The notes below the pieces were generated by a model, which was not told where the DNA came from, searched no databases, and worked only from the letters and a program-made list of their open reading frames with translations. A DNA stretch of 64,000 nt. It comes from Salipiger pallidus. Lineage in GTDB: Bacteria > Pseudomonadota > Alphaproteobacteria > Rhodobacterales > Rhodobacteraceae. Made by a program: the position numbers and the translations under genes. Within the stretch, counting starts at the first letter, position 1. Each line of letters begins with the position of its first letter. The stretch lies in NCBI RefSeq assembly GCF_014643635.1, contig NZ_BMJV01000001.1, forward strand, positions 806,001 to 870,000, written 5' to 3'. Shown here one piece after another: positions 17,395 through 25,098 of the stretch.

Positions 17395-18105
17395 TCAGCG
17401 CAGCAGCATCGGCTCGTTCAGCCAGCCTCGCAGGATGTCGCTGACGCGGTCGGGGGTCTCGAGCGTCGGCAGGTGGCCGGCCTCCTCGATGACCTCAAGC
17501 CTCGCTCCGGGTATGAGCTCGGCAAGGAAGCTCTGGCGTTTCACCGGGTACAGCGTGTCATGGGCGCCGCAGAGGACAGTCACCGGCACCCGGATCTTGC
17601 GCAGAGCGCCCTGCTGGTCGCGGCGGCGCTGTAGCACGCGCACCTGGCGTACCAGCATATCGGGTCCGAGGCCGTCGGCCATGTCCTCGACCATTCCCTG
17701 GATCTCGGCCCGGTACGGGCCCGGCGCCAGCGCCTCGAGCGGCAGCAGCCGCCCGATGGCCACCGAAAGCTGCCCGGAGCGTGCCTTGATGATGATCGGG
17801 TCAAGCTCGGCCGCCTGTTGCGGCGTCTCGGCCAGTGGCGTGGTCCCCATGAGCATGAGCCGCGCCACCCGGTCCGGCGCCCGGCGCTGCAGCTCCATGG
17901 CGACGATCCCGCCAAGGCCCAGCCCCGCCAGCGCAAAGCGCCGCGGCAGCACATCAAGAAGCGACGACGCGATTTCCTCGACCCGCTCGCCACCGGTGAC
18001 CGGCGCGACCATCACCGCCATGTCCCGCGACAGGTCGGCGATCTGCGGCCCGAAAAGCCGCGCATCGCACATGAGTTCCGGCAGAAGGACCAGCGGGTCA
18101 GCCAT
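17395..18105 (-). CDS. Alpha/beta hydrolase with Gly in place of the nucleophile Ser
   Basis: A 236-residue alpha/beta hydrolase fold protein. The nucleophile elbow, normally G-x-S-x-G, reads A60-G61-L62-G63-L64-G65-G66, so the serine position holds glycine (codon GGC, one base from AGC). The other triad members look intact: Asp in CGAHDTLYP and His in EEAGHLPTLE. It starts MADPLVLLPELMCDARLFG, typical of a Rhodobacterales hydrolase branch that usually keeps the serine. Either it is a non-hydrolytic member, a recently inactivated gene or a base error. Substrate unknown. It is transcribed alone. Confidence 0.85.
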   Translation of the reverse strand: MADPLVLLPELMCDARLFGPQIADLSRDMAVMVAPVTGGERVEEIASSLLDVLPRRFALAGLGLGGIVAMELQRRAPDRVARLMLMGTTPLAETPQQAAELDPIIIKARSGQLSVAIGRLLPLEALAPGPYRAEIQGMVEDMADGLGPDMLVRQVRVLQRRRDQQGALRKIRVPVTVLCGAHDTLYPVKRQSFLAELIPGARLEVIEEAGHLPTLETPDRVSDILRGWLNEPMLLR

Positions 18106-18355
18106 GCCGCCCCGCGCCGCTTACTGGAACCGCGCTGCATGGCCCCGGACCATGCGTCAGCGATGACGCGGCGGCCCCGATCCCGAGGGGCGCCCGTGCC
18201 CCGCACACCCACACTCCCAGTCCGAAGACCGACATACCCTGCCCTGCTCCCTGTGACGCCTATTGCCTGCGTGGAAGCGTACCAGAGGCACGGCCGAGAG
18301 AAAGCCGGAAATGGCCGGGCGGCACATGCCCGCCATCACGCTTTCGCGGGCGGGC

Positions 18356-19390
18356 CTATTCCGCGGCGACGGCCCGCCTTCCCGGCGTCGCCCGTCCCGC
18401 CTCCGACAGGATCTGCACCCAGATCGCTGCCTCGTCATAAAGCGTCCATTCCCGCCGCACCCCTTCCGGACCGAACTCCGCGTGGCTGATGCCCATCACG
18501 TGCACCTCCGCCCCGCTGGGCCGGCCAAAGGCACCCCAGCCGCTGTGCCGTCCGCTCAGAGACCAGCGCAGCGCCGCACGCGGTGGCATCAGCTGCTCCT
18601 CCAGGCCGACCTGGTGGTGGATGGTGAATACCGCGTCCGGAAAGGCCGCGCGCAAGCCGAACCAGAACCGCTCGGCACCGTCCGGCCCTTCGGCGATGCG
18701 GCCCCCCGGATAGGCCATGCGCGCCGCCGGATCGTATTGCGCTGCGATTTCCGAGAACCCCGCCGACATGATCCGTTCCAGCAGCCCGGCAAAGGCCATG
18801 CCCCACTGGTTGCCATTGCCCTGACCCGTGTATGGGCCCGGCTGGTCTAGCCCCGGGTGGAACGGCCCGCCATCCGGCGCTCGTGTGCCCAGTTGCGCCC
18901 GCGCCCAATCGGACACCCGAATGCCCAGCTGCGACAGGATCGCCCCGGTGTCGCGCACCGACCATATTTCACAGATGCGGGTGTCCTTGGCATAGATGTC
19001 CGACAGCATCCGGAACCGCAGCGGCGTGCCCCCGGGCGTCCCGAACAGCCCGATGCCCTCGTGCTGCCCCTGCAGCAAGAGCCGCTGCGAGCCCAGCATC
19101 CCCACCCTCTCGGCCCCGGCCCAGATCACGTCCTCGGTCCGGGCGGCAAGGTCCGGCAGCGCCGCCATCAGCTCGAGCGCCTCGCCTCGAAGCGCTTCCG
19201 GGCCATATCCCATGGCCAGCGCCTGCCGGTGGATCAGCTGTGGATGACAGGCCCTGCGCAGACCGGCATCAAGGCTGCGCCGGTTCCACATCGTCTCGGC
19301 GGTTTCACGCAGGAAGGCAGGGAACGCCCCCGGATCGCCGCCCGAGCTTGCCTCGCGTCCGTGTCTCGTCCGGCTGTCCAGCCCGCGCAT
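18356..19390 (-). CDS. Protein with two SnoaL-like (NTF2-fold) domains
   Basis: A 344-residue protein made of two related halves of about 150 residues. Each half reads like a SnoaL/ester-cyclase NTF2-fold domain, with WNRRSLD and RLLLQGQHEG in the first, and GGRIAEGPDGAERFWFGLR and LSGRHSGWGAFG in the second. Such domains bind small hydrophobic ligands in a cone-shaped pocket and include polyketide cyclases and dehydratases, but many bacterial members have no known substrate. The lack of polyketide genes nearby argues against antibiotic synthesis. No signal peptide is seen. It is separated from neighbours by 80-250 bases. Confidence 0.78.
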   Translation of the reverse strand: MRGLDSRTRHGREASSGGDPGAFPAFLRETAETMWNRRSLDAGLRRACHPQLIHRQALAMGYGPEALRGEALELMAALPDLAARTEDVIWAGAERVGMLGSQRLLLQGQHEGIGLFGTPGGTPLRFRMLSDIYAKDTRICEIWSVRDTGAILSQLGIRVSDWARAQLGTRAPDGGPFHPGLDQPGPYTGQGNGNQWGMAFAGLLERIMSAGFSEIAAQYDPAARMAYPGGRIAEGPDGAERFWFGLRAAFPDAVFTIHHQVGLEEQLMPPRAALRWSLSGRHSGWGAFGRPSGAEVHVMGISHAEFGPEGVRREWTLYDEAAIWVQILSEAGRATPGRRAVAAE

Positions 19391-19472
19391 CGCCGCCTCC
19401 TGTCAGATCACATGTCAGATCACCGGGGCACTCTCGCAAAGCTTAGTTAGCAAATGGTTTCCGCCCGTCGCG

Positions 19473-19901
19473 TCAGTAGCCCTCCCACCGGAAGGCATGG
19501 TCACCTTCTCGCAAGGGCGAGAATGGGTTGTGGGCGATTTCCCAGATATGCCCCTCAGGGTCGGCGAAATAGCCGTGGTAGCCATCCCAGAACACCTCCT
19601 GCGCGGGCTTGAGCATCGTTGCACCTGCCGCCTCGGCCCTCGACAGAAGTCCATCGACCTCCGCGCGGCTGCCAAGGTTATGGGCGAGCGTCAGTCCCCC
19701 ATGCCCGAGGCTCTCCACCGGCACACCAATGTCCTCGGCCAACTCCTCCAGCCCGAAGAGACCCAGCGTCTGTCCCAGCAGATCGAATGCCACCACGCCC
19801 TCGTGGCCCGGAGCGCGGGTCCACCCCAGCGCCTCGTAGAAGGCCGTCGCCCGGGTCATGTCGCGCACCCCGAGCGTGATGAGGCTGATCCGCTGTTCCA
19901 T
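19473..19901 (-). CDS. VOC family protein (glyoxalase/bleomycin-resistance fold)
   Basis: A 142-residue vicinal-oxygen-chelate protein. It starts with LITLGVRDMTRATAFYEALG, the usual first beta-alpha-beta unit, and has the second-module DGYHGYFADPEGHIWEIAHN with the metal-binding Glu near the end. This branch includes dioxygenase- and glyoxalase-like proteins of unknown substrate. Its start overlaps the stop of the hydrolase gene upstream by one base, so the two are probably coupled. Confidence 0.88.
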   Translation of the reverse strand: MEQRISLITLGVRDMTRATAFYEALGWTRAPGHEGVVAFDLLGQTLGLFGLEELAEDIGVPVESLGHGGLTLAHNLGSRAEVDGLLSRAEAAGATMLKPAQEVFWDGYHGYFADPEGHIWEIAHNPFSPLREGDHAFRWEGY

Positions 19902-20647
19902 TAGCCCAGAACCTCGAGAATGGCCGCCTCAACGGCGGCGAGGTCGGCAGGCTCGGACAAGCGATGGTCGGCTCCCTTGAGGAAGGTCAGCCGCACGTCT
20001 TTCCCTTCAATGTGATCGAACAACGCCAGCGCCGTCTCACGGCTCACCGCCGCGTCCTCGGTCCCCTGCAGCAGCCGCACCGGGTAGGGCATGGGCAGCG
20101 GCGCGCGCAGGACAAGCTGGTCCCGGCCGTCCTCGATAAGCCGCTTGGTGATGGCATAGGGATCACCGTAGGCCGAGGGCATGTAGGTCACGCCCTCCTC
20201 CATCACCTTTCGCTTCTCGTCGTCGGAGAAGGAGGCCCAGAAGCCGTCTTCGGTGAAATCCGGCGCTGCGGCGATGCCCACGAAGCCCGCCATCCGCGCG
20301 CTCAGCCGTTTGGCAAGGATCGACGCGATCCAGCCGCCCATGGACGAGCCGACGAGCAGCAAGGGCCCCTCGGTCACCGCCTCGATCACCGCTTGGGCAT
20401 CCGCAGCCCAGTCGCCGATGCAGCCGCCCTCGAAGACGCCGCCGGACTGGCCATGCCCCGAGTAGTCAAGCCGCAGGAACGCCCGCCCCTCAGCCTCGGC
20501 CCATGCCTCGAGATGCACGGCCTTGGTGCCCTCCATGTCCGACTTGTAGCCCGACAGGAACACGATTGTCGGGGTGATTCCCGGCGTGAACGCATAGGCG
20601 AGGCGGGCGCTCGGGCCCTCGAGATAGGCGATTTCAGCCAAGGTCAT
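19901..20647 (-). CDS. Alpha/beta hydrolase
   Basis: A 248-residue serine hydrolase with a full triad: Ser in VGSSMGGW at about residue 101, Asp in LQGTEDAAVS and His in LKGADHRLSEP. RLDYSGHGQSGG is the oxyanion-side loop. The family contains palmitoyl thioesterase ABHD10-like and carboxylesterase enzymes; in alphaproteobacteria the close relatives are annotated only as alpha/beta hydrolases. It is the first gene of a two-gene unit with the VOC protein. Confidence 0.88.
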   Translation of the reverse strand: MTLAEIAYLEGPSARLAYAFTPGITPTIVFLSGYKSDMEGTKAVHLEAWAEAEGRAFLRLDYSGHGQSGGVFEGGCIGDWAADAQAVIEAVTEGPLLLVGSSMGGWIASILAKRLSARMAGFVGIAAAPDFTEDGFWASFSDDEKRKVMEEGVTYMPSAYGDPYAITKRLIEDGRDQLVLRAPLPMPYPVRLLQGTEDAAVSRETALALFDHIEGKDVRLTFLKGADHRLSEPADLAAVEAAILEVLG

Positions 20648-20907
20648 CTCCTTAGGTGTGGTGCCGGGACCGTGCCGCGCCGTCGACTTCGATGCAAGAG
20701 GATCGGCCGGCGCATCGCATTTCCCGTGTCACCGAAAAGACTTGCTAGAACGGCAAACCATGGCACACGAAGGGCTGCGCAAGCCCTTGTTTCACACGCA
20801 TATCGGCCATGCCGCTAGGGCCGTTTTCCACCGCGAGTAATCGTGTGATGCTGCACCGCAGAAACAAAGCCGTCGGCCAGAAGGCCGCATCCGCACAAGG
20901 ACATACC

Positions 20908-21255
20908 ATGAAAGCCCTCACACTCGCCGCCCTGCTGCTCGCAGCCCCTTTCGCCGCCTCCGCCGAGACCCTGACCCTTGCCGCTCCCCTCGCGGGTGGC
21001 ACCGTTCACACCGACACCGTGGACATGTCGGTCTACTGGACCGCCGCGGGGGATAGCGCGTCCGAGGTTGTGGCGACCTACGTGGCCGCCGGCAACCCGG
21101 CCGAACCGCAGGTGATGCGCATGCGCCTCGAGGATGGCGACAGCGTGGTCTTCGGCCTGCCCGGCCACACTGGCGACAGCCGGAATTTCGCCCGCAAGAG
21201 CGGTGCCGTCACCGTCACAGCCGCTCCGCTGAAAAGCCAGTTGGCGATGAACTGA
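20908..21255 (+). CDS. Small secreted protein of unknown function
   Basis: A 115-residue protein with a clean signal peptide (MKALTLAALLLAAPFAASA, cleavage near ASA-ET). The mature part of about 95 residues is rich in Thr, Ala and Val and ends LKSQLAMN. It has no cysteine, so it should be a soluble periplasmic or exported beta-rich protein. I chose ATG 20908, preceded by AAGGACA; a longer frame from 20809 adds charged residues that would spoil the signal peptide. I do not recognise the family. Confidence 0.72.
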   Translation: MKALTLAALLLAAPFAASAETLTLAAPLAGGTVHTDTVDMSVYWTAAGDSASEVVATYVAAGNPAEPQVMRMRLEDGDSVVFGLPGHTGDSRNFARKSGAVTVTAAPLKSQLAMN

Positions 21256-21275
21256 TCGCGCCCTGAAAACGCAAG

Positions 21276-21310
21276 AAGGCCCGGAAACCAGCGCAGGTCT
21301 CCGGGCCTTT
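21276..21310 (+). terminator. Hairpin terminator between the secreted protein gene and yebC
   Basis: Arms AAGGCCCGGA and TCCGGGCCTT with a 14-base loop, followed by TTCATTTT. It lies between convergent genes. Confidence 0.72.
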
Positions 21311-21329
21311 CATTTTGCAAAGCACTCGC

Positions 21330-22070
21330 TCAGAGCTGCGCCATCACCTCGTCGGAGGCTTCGAAGTTGGTGGTGACGCGTTGCACGTCGTCGTCGTCCT
21401 CGAGCGCATCGACCAGCTTCATCAGGGTCTGCATGGACTCGAGGTCCAGCTCGGTGGTGGTCTGCGGCTTCCAGATAAGCTTGGTGCTCTCGGACTCGCC
21501 CAGCTCTGCCTCGAGCGCGGTGGACACCTCGTTGAGATCGGTATCGGCGCAGTAGATGACGTGGTTTTCCTCGTCGCTCTCCACGTCCTCGGCACCGGCC
21601 TCGATGGCGGCCATCATGACCGTGTCCGCATCACCGACCTCGGCCTTGTAGACGACCTCGCCCTTGCGATCGAACATGAAGCCGACCGAGCCGGTCTCGC
21701 CAAGGTTGCCGCCGTTCTTGGTGAAGGTCGACCGCACGTTCGAAGCGGTGCGGTTGCGGTTGTCGGTCATCGCCTCGACGATGATCGCCACGCCGTTGGG
21801 GCCATAGCCCTCGTAGCGGATTTCCTCGTAATCCTCGCCGTCGCCACCGATGGCCTTCTTGATGGCGCGCTCGATATTGTCCTTGGGCATGGACTGGCTT
21901 TTCGCTTCCTTCACCGCAAGGCGCAGGCGCGGGTTCTTCTCGGGATCAGGATCGCCCATCTTGGCAGCGATGGTGATCTCCTTGGAGAATTTCGAGAACA
22001 GCTTTGCGCGCACCGCGTCCTGACGGCCCTTGCGGTGCTGGATGTTTGCCCATTTGGAATGGCCGGCCAT
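21330..22070 (-). CDS. yebC: YebC/PmpR family regulator (TACO1-like)
   Basis: A 246-residue member of the YebC family, starting [19 protein letters not shown], which is nearly invariant in the family. Other hallmarks are the [14 protein letters not shown] stretch and [14 protein letters not shown]. These proteins were first seen as DNA-binding regulators (PmpR); YebC and mitochondrial TACO1 have since been tied to translation of proline-rich stretches on the ribosome. The start at 22070 is set by the conserved N-terminus; a longer frame exists. The proline-rich FtsY in this window could be such a client, but that is speculation. Confidence 0.95.
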   Translation of the reverse strand: MAGHSKWANIQHRKGRQDAVRAKLFSKFSKEITIAAKMGDPDPEKNPRLRLAVKEAKSQSMPKDNIERAIKKAIGGDGEDYEEIRYEGYGPNGVAIIVEAMTDNRNRTASNVRSTFTKNGGNLGETGSVGFMFDRKGEVVYKAEVGDADTVMMAAIEAGAEDVESDEENHVIYCADTDLNEVSTALEAELGESESTKLIWKPQTTTELDLESMQTLMKLVDALEDDDDVQRVTTNFEASDEVMAQL

Positions 22071-22185
22071 GGTGCCTCTTGCCCCTGTCACGTCTGATTG
22101 GAAACTCGAGACGCGCTATACCTCAGCCACGCCCCCCGCCGCAAGCCCCGCCCCTTTCCCGGCCCTGGTGCCCGGCCCGACCACA

Positions 22186-22300
22186 GGATGCCTCCGGCGG
22201 GGATATTTAGGGTCAAAGGAAACATGGCGCTCCTCGCTTCCTTTGACCTTCAAATATCCCGGGGGAGTCCGCCGACGGCGGGCGGGGGCAGCGCCCCCTC
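22186..22300. repeat. Dispersed intergenic palindromic repeat, copy B
   Basis: Left half: GGATGCCTCCGGCGGGGATATTT then GGTCAAAGGAA (22211-22221). Right half, inverted: TTCCTTTGACC (22238-22248), then AAATATCCCGG and a GGGGGCAGCGCCCCC hairpin. The stem letters differ from copy A but the pairing is kept. The right half overlaps the last 50 bases of the UdgX fusion gene. Confidence 0.78.
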
Positions 22301-23731
22301 ACCACGCAGCAGCGCCGCTGCGGTGGCGAGGTCGCTTTCAAACAACTGTTCCGCATCAGGACGCGCCTCCTGCGGCAATCGCAGCAGGTAGGATGGATGG
22401 GTCGTGACAACCACAAGGATACCACTATACGTCTGTTCGACCCTGCCACGGCGGGAAGCAACGGCGCGGCCGTCACCGGTGAGACTTTCCAGCGCGGTGG
22501 CCCCCATCGCGACGATGAGGTCCGGCTTCACGAGATCGATCTCGCGCTCGAGCCACCAGCGGCAGTGAGAGATCTCGCCACCGTTCGGCCTCTGGTGCAG
22601 GCGGCGTTTGCCGCGGGGAGTGAACTTGAAGTGCTTTACCGCATTCGTCACCCAGGCCTGTTCCCGACCAAGTCCTGCACGGGCGGAAACCTTGTCAAAG
22701 AGCTGCCCCGCGGGCCCGACGAAGGGGCGGCCCGCAAGATCCTCCTGGTCCCCCGGCTGTTCGCCGACGATCATCAGGCGCGCCTCGCGCGGGCCCTCGC
22801 CCGCCACCGCCTGCGTGGCATTGCACCACAGCGGGCATCGGCGGCAGGCGGCAAGCTCCGCTGCGAGGGCCTCGGGGCTGTCGGCCTCCGGCAGGGGCAC
22901 ATCCGCCCGCGCCTTCTGCAGTCGTGTCGTGATCGGCGCGGCGCGGCGGGGCGGCAGCGTGGGGGCGGCCTCGGCCATTGCCTGCGCGTGGGCCTGTGCC
23001 CCGGCGATGAGGCCCGGGATGAGGGAGGCTTCGGGCAGGTTCTTCCAGTATTTGCGGGGCATCTCGGACTGCATGGCCTGCGGCTTCAGGCGCGCCGGAT
23101 TAAAGATGTTGCGGAAATAGGTGCGCCAGAGGTCCTCGGCCCCGTCCTGCGGCAGGTCGGGGCGCGGTTCGGGGGGATGCAGGCTCAGCGTACCGCCCTC
23201 AAAGCGAGCCGACAGGTCGGGGGTGAAGATCGCCCAGTCCATGTCCCCGAAGCGGTTCGTGAAGAAGGGGGATACCGGCTCGAGGATGAAATGCGACGGC
23301 TCGAACCAAGCGGCAAAGCTGCGGCGCGGCGCGTCCTTCGCGCCGATCTCGCGGAAGCGCAGGAAGGCCGTCATCTTGTGGCGGTCGCGGCTGACCTCTT
23401 TGGCCATGCGCTCGAGCCGGTCCACCCGCGCATCCCCCCGGTCGCGCAGCAACGTCCTGTTGCCCTGCAAGGCCCAGAGCAGGCCATAGGCGCGGGCGAA
23501 GCGTTCGGGATCGCGGTGCCAAATCACCTTGCGTACCAGATCCACATAGGTGCGCGGCACGGTGACCGGCGCGGCAGTCGGGGGCGGAGCGCCCTCGGCA
23601 AAAAGATCCGCACCCACCTCGCCGTGATGCCACAGCACCTCCTCGGGTGGGAGGCCCGCGGCCAGCAAACCCCGGGCCGCATCGCGAAACGCCTCCCACG
23701 TGCCGATCTTCGGCAGGACCACGCTGCGCAT
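22250..23731 (-). CDS. UdgX-type uracil-DNA glycosylase fused to a TIGR03915-like domain
   Basis: A 493-residue two-part protein. The N-terminal half (about residues 1-255) has RYxxRF-like aromatic and basic segments such as KYWKNLPEASLIP and matches my memory of TIGR03915, a putative DNA metabolism family. The C-terminal half is family 4 UDG-like. It has a cysteine pair in CRRCPLWC, GEQPGDQED, and the UdgX R-loop KRRLHQRP with His379, the residue that forms a covalent bond with abasic DNA in mycobacterial UdgX, and it ends with HPSYLLR. It starts at ATG 23731, overlapping the stop of the radical SAM gene. The last 16 or so residues are encoded by a dispersed repeat. Confidence 0.88.
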   Translation of the reverse strand: MRSVVLPKIGTWEAFRDAARGLLAAGLPPEEVLWHHGEVGADLFAEGAPPPTAAPVTVPRTYVDLVRKVIWHRDPERFARAYGLLWALQGNRTLLRDRGDARVDRLERMAKEVSRDRHKMTAFLRFREIGAKDAPRRSFAAWFEPSHFILEPVSPFFTNRFGDMDWAIFTPDLSARFEGGTLSLHPPEPRPDLPQDGAEDLWRTYFRNIFNPARLKPQAMQSEMPRKYWKNLPEASLIPGLIAGAQAHAQAMAEAAPTLPPRRAAPITTRLQKARADVPLPEADSPEALAAELAACRRCPLWCNATQAVAGEGPREARLMIVGEQPGDQEDLAGRPFVGPAGQLFDKVSARAGLGREQAWVTNAVKHFKFTPRGKRRLHQRPNGGEISHCRWWLEREIDLVKPDLIVAMGATALESLTGDGRAVASRRGRVEQTYSGILVVVTTHPSYLLRLPQEARPDAEQLFESDLATAAALLRGEGALPPPAVGGLPRDI

Positions 23732-24963
23732 CAAATCAGCTGAAGCTGCTCGGGGGGCGGCGCGAAACGGGCACGCAGGTCCTGCACCTCGAGATGCCGG
23801 GGTCGCCAGTCAAGGCAGGTGAGGAAGTCCTTGCCCTGCTTGAGGTTCACGCCCATGCGCCGCAGATCCTCGTAACGCAGGGCGCGGTTCCGCCGGGCGC
23901 TCAGGATCCGGCCGACGCTCTTGGTGCCGACCCCGGGGATGCGCAACAGCAACTCGCGGTCCGCGCGGTTCACGTCCACCGGGAAGCGGTGGCGATTGGC
24001 CAGCGCCCAGGCGAGCTTGGGGTCGATGTCGAGATCGAGATGCCCGCCCTTGGTGGCCGAAGCGATCTCGGGCAACTCGAAACCATAGAAGCGCAAAAGC
24101 CAGTCCGCCTGGTAGAGGCGGTGTTCGCGCATCAAGGGAGGGCGGATTAGCGGCAGCGTAGAAGAGGCGTCGGGGATGGGCGAGAACGCCGAATAATACA
24201 CCCGCCGCAGCCCATAGCTGGAATAGAGCCGGGTCGAGGTGCCGAGGATCGTGGTGTCGTCCGCGCCGTCAGCGCCCACGATCATCTGCGTCGACTGGCC
24301 CGCAGGGGCAAAGCGCGGCGGGCGCTTCCCGGTGTGCGAACGCTCCTTGCGCTCTTCTCGCTTGAGGCGCACGTCGGCCATGGCGCGGCGGATCTGGTCG
24401 GGGGACTTTTCCGGCGCGTATTGCCCCACGGCGGCGTCGGTGGGCAGTTCGATGTTGATCGAAAGCCGGTCGGCGTAAAGCCCCGCCTGCTCGATCAGCG
24501 CGGGATCGGCGTCGGGGATGGTCTTGAGGTGGATATACCCCCTGAAGTGATGCTCCTCTCGCAGGGATTTTGCGATGCGCACCATGTCGGCCATGGTGTC
24601 GTCGGGCGACCGAATGATGCCCGAGGACAGGAACAGCCCCTCGATGTAGTTACGCCGGTAGAACTCGAGCGTGAGGCTCACGACCTCTTCGGGCGAGAAC
24701 CGGGCGCGCGTGGTGTTCGAGCTCACCCGGTTCACGCAATAGGCGCAATCGTAGATGCAGAAATTGGTCATCAGGATCTTGAGCAGGCTGATGCAGCGCC
24801 CATCGGGCGTGTAGGCGTGGCAGATCCCCGAGCCGGTGTTGGACCCGAGGCCGACTCCATCGCGGGAATCCCGCTTCTGCCCTCCGCTGGAAGCGCAGGA
24901 GGCGTCGTATTTTGCCGCATCGGAGAGGATCGCGAGCTTCTGCTCAAGGGTGTGACGTGCCAT
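23731..24963 (-). CDS. Putative DNA modification/repair radical SAM protein (TIGR03916-like)
   Basis: A 410-residue radical SAM enzyme with the cluster motif C69-IYD-C73-AY-C76. Extra cysteines lie at 23, 48 and 57. Toward the C-terminus is a helix-hairpin-helix DNA-binding motif (RIPGVGTKSVGRIL). This architecture is the putative DNA-acting family TIGR03916, whose reaction is unknown. It is the first gene of a two-gene operon with the UdgX fusion and overlaps it by one base triplet (TGATG), which implies balanced synthesis. I chose ATG 24963 because the protein then begins MARHTLEQKLAILSDAAKYD, as relatives do. Confidence 0.88.
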   Translation of the reverse strand: MARHTLEQKLAILSDAAKYDASCASSGGQKRDSRDGVGLGSNTGSGICHAYTPDGRCISLLKILMTNFCIYDCAYCVNRVSSNTTRARFSPEEVVSLTLEFYRRNYIEGLFLSSGIIRSPDDTMADMVRIAKSLREEHHFRGYIHLKTIPDADPALIEQAGLYADRLSINIELPTDAAVGQYAPEKSPDQIRRAMADVRLKREERKERSHTGKRPPRFAPAGQSTQMIVGADGADDTTILGTSTRLYSSYGLRRVYYSAFSPIPDASSTLPLIRPPLMREHRLYQADWLLRFYGFELPEIASATKGGHLDLDIDPKLAWALANRHRFPVDVNRADRELLLRIPGVGTKSVGRILSARRNRALRYEDLRRMGVNLKQGKDFLTCLDWRPRHLEVQDLRARFAPPPEQLQLI

Positions 24964-25054
24964 GTGTTCATGGTACGTTCCAAACCCCATGCCCGCAAGA
25001 GGTGACGCAGCGCACGGCACTCACGTCTTCGCGCGCGGCTCGGACATGAGCGGC

Positions 25055-25075
25055 AAATTCCTTGCCAAGGAATTT
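25055..25075. repeat. Short perfect hairpin repeat, copy 2
   Basis: Identical to the 21-base hairpin at 9761-9781 (arms AAATTCCTT/AAGGAATTT, loop GCC). It lies in the 135-base gap between the SLC13 permease gene and the radical SAM gene, both on the minus strand, where it could end the permease transcript. Confidence 0.7.
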
Positions 25076-25098
25076 ACCGCCGCCCCGGCGGAGCGGCT

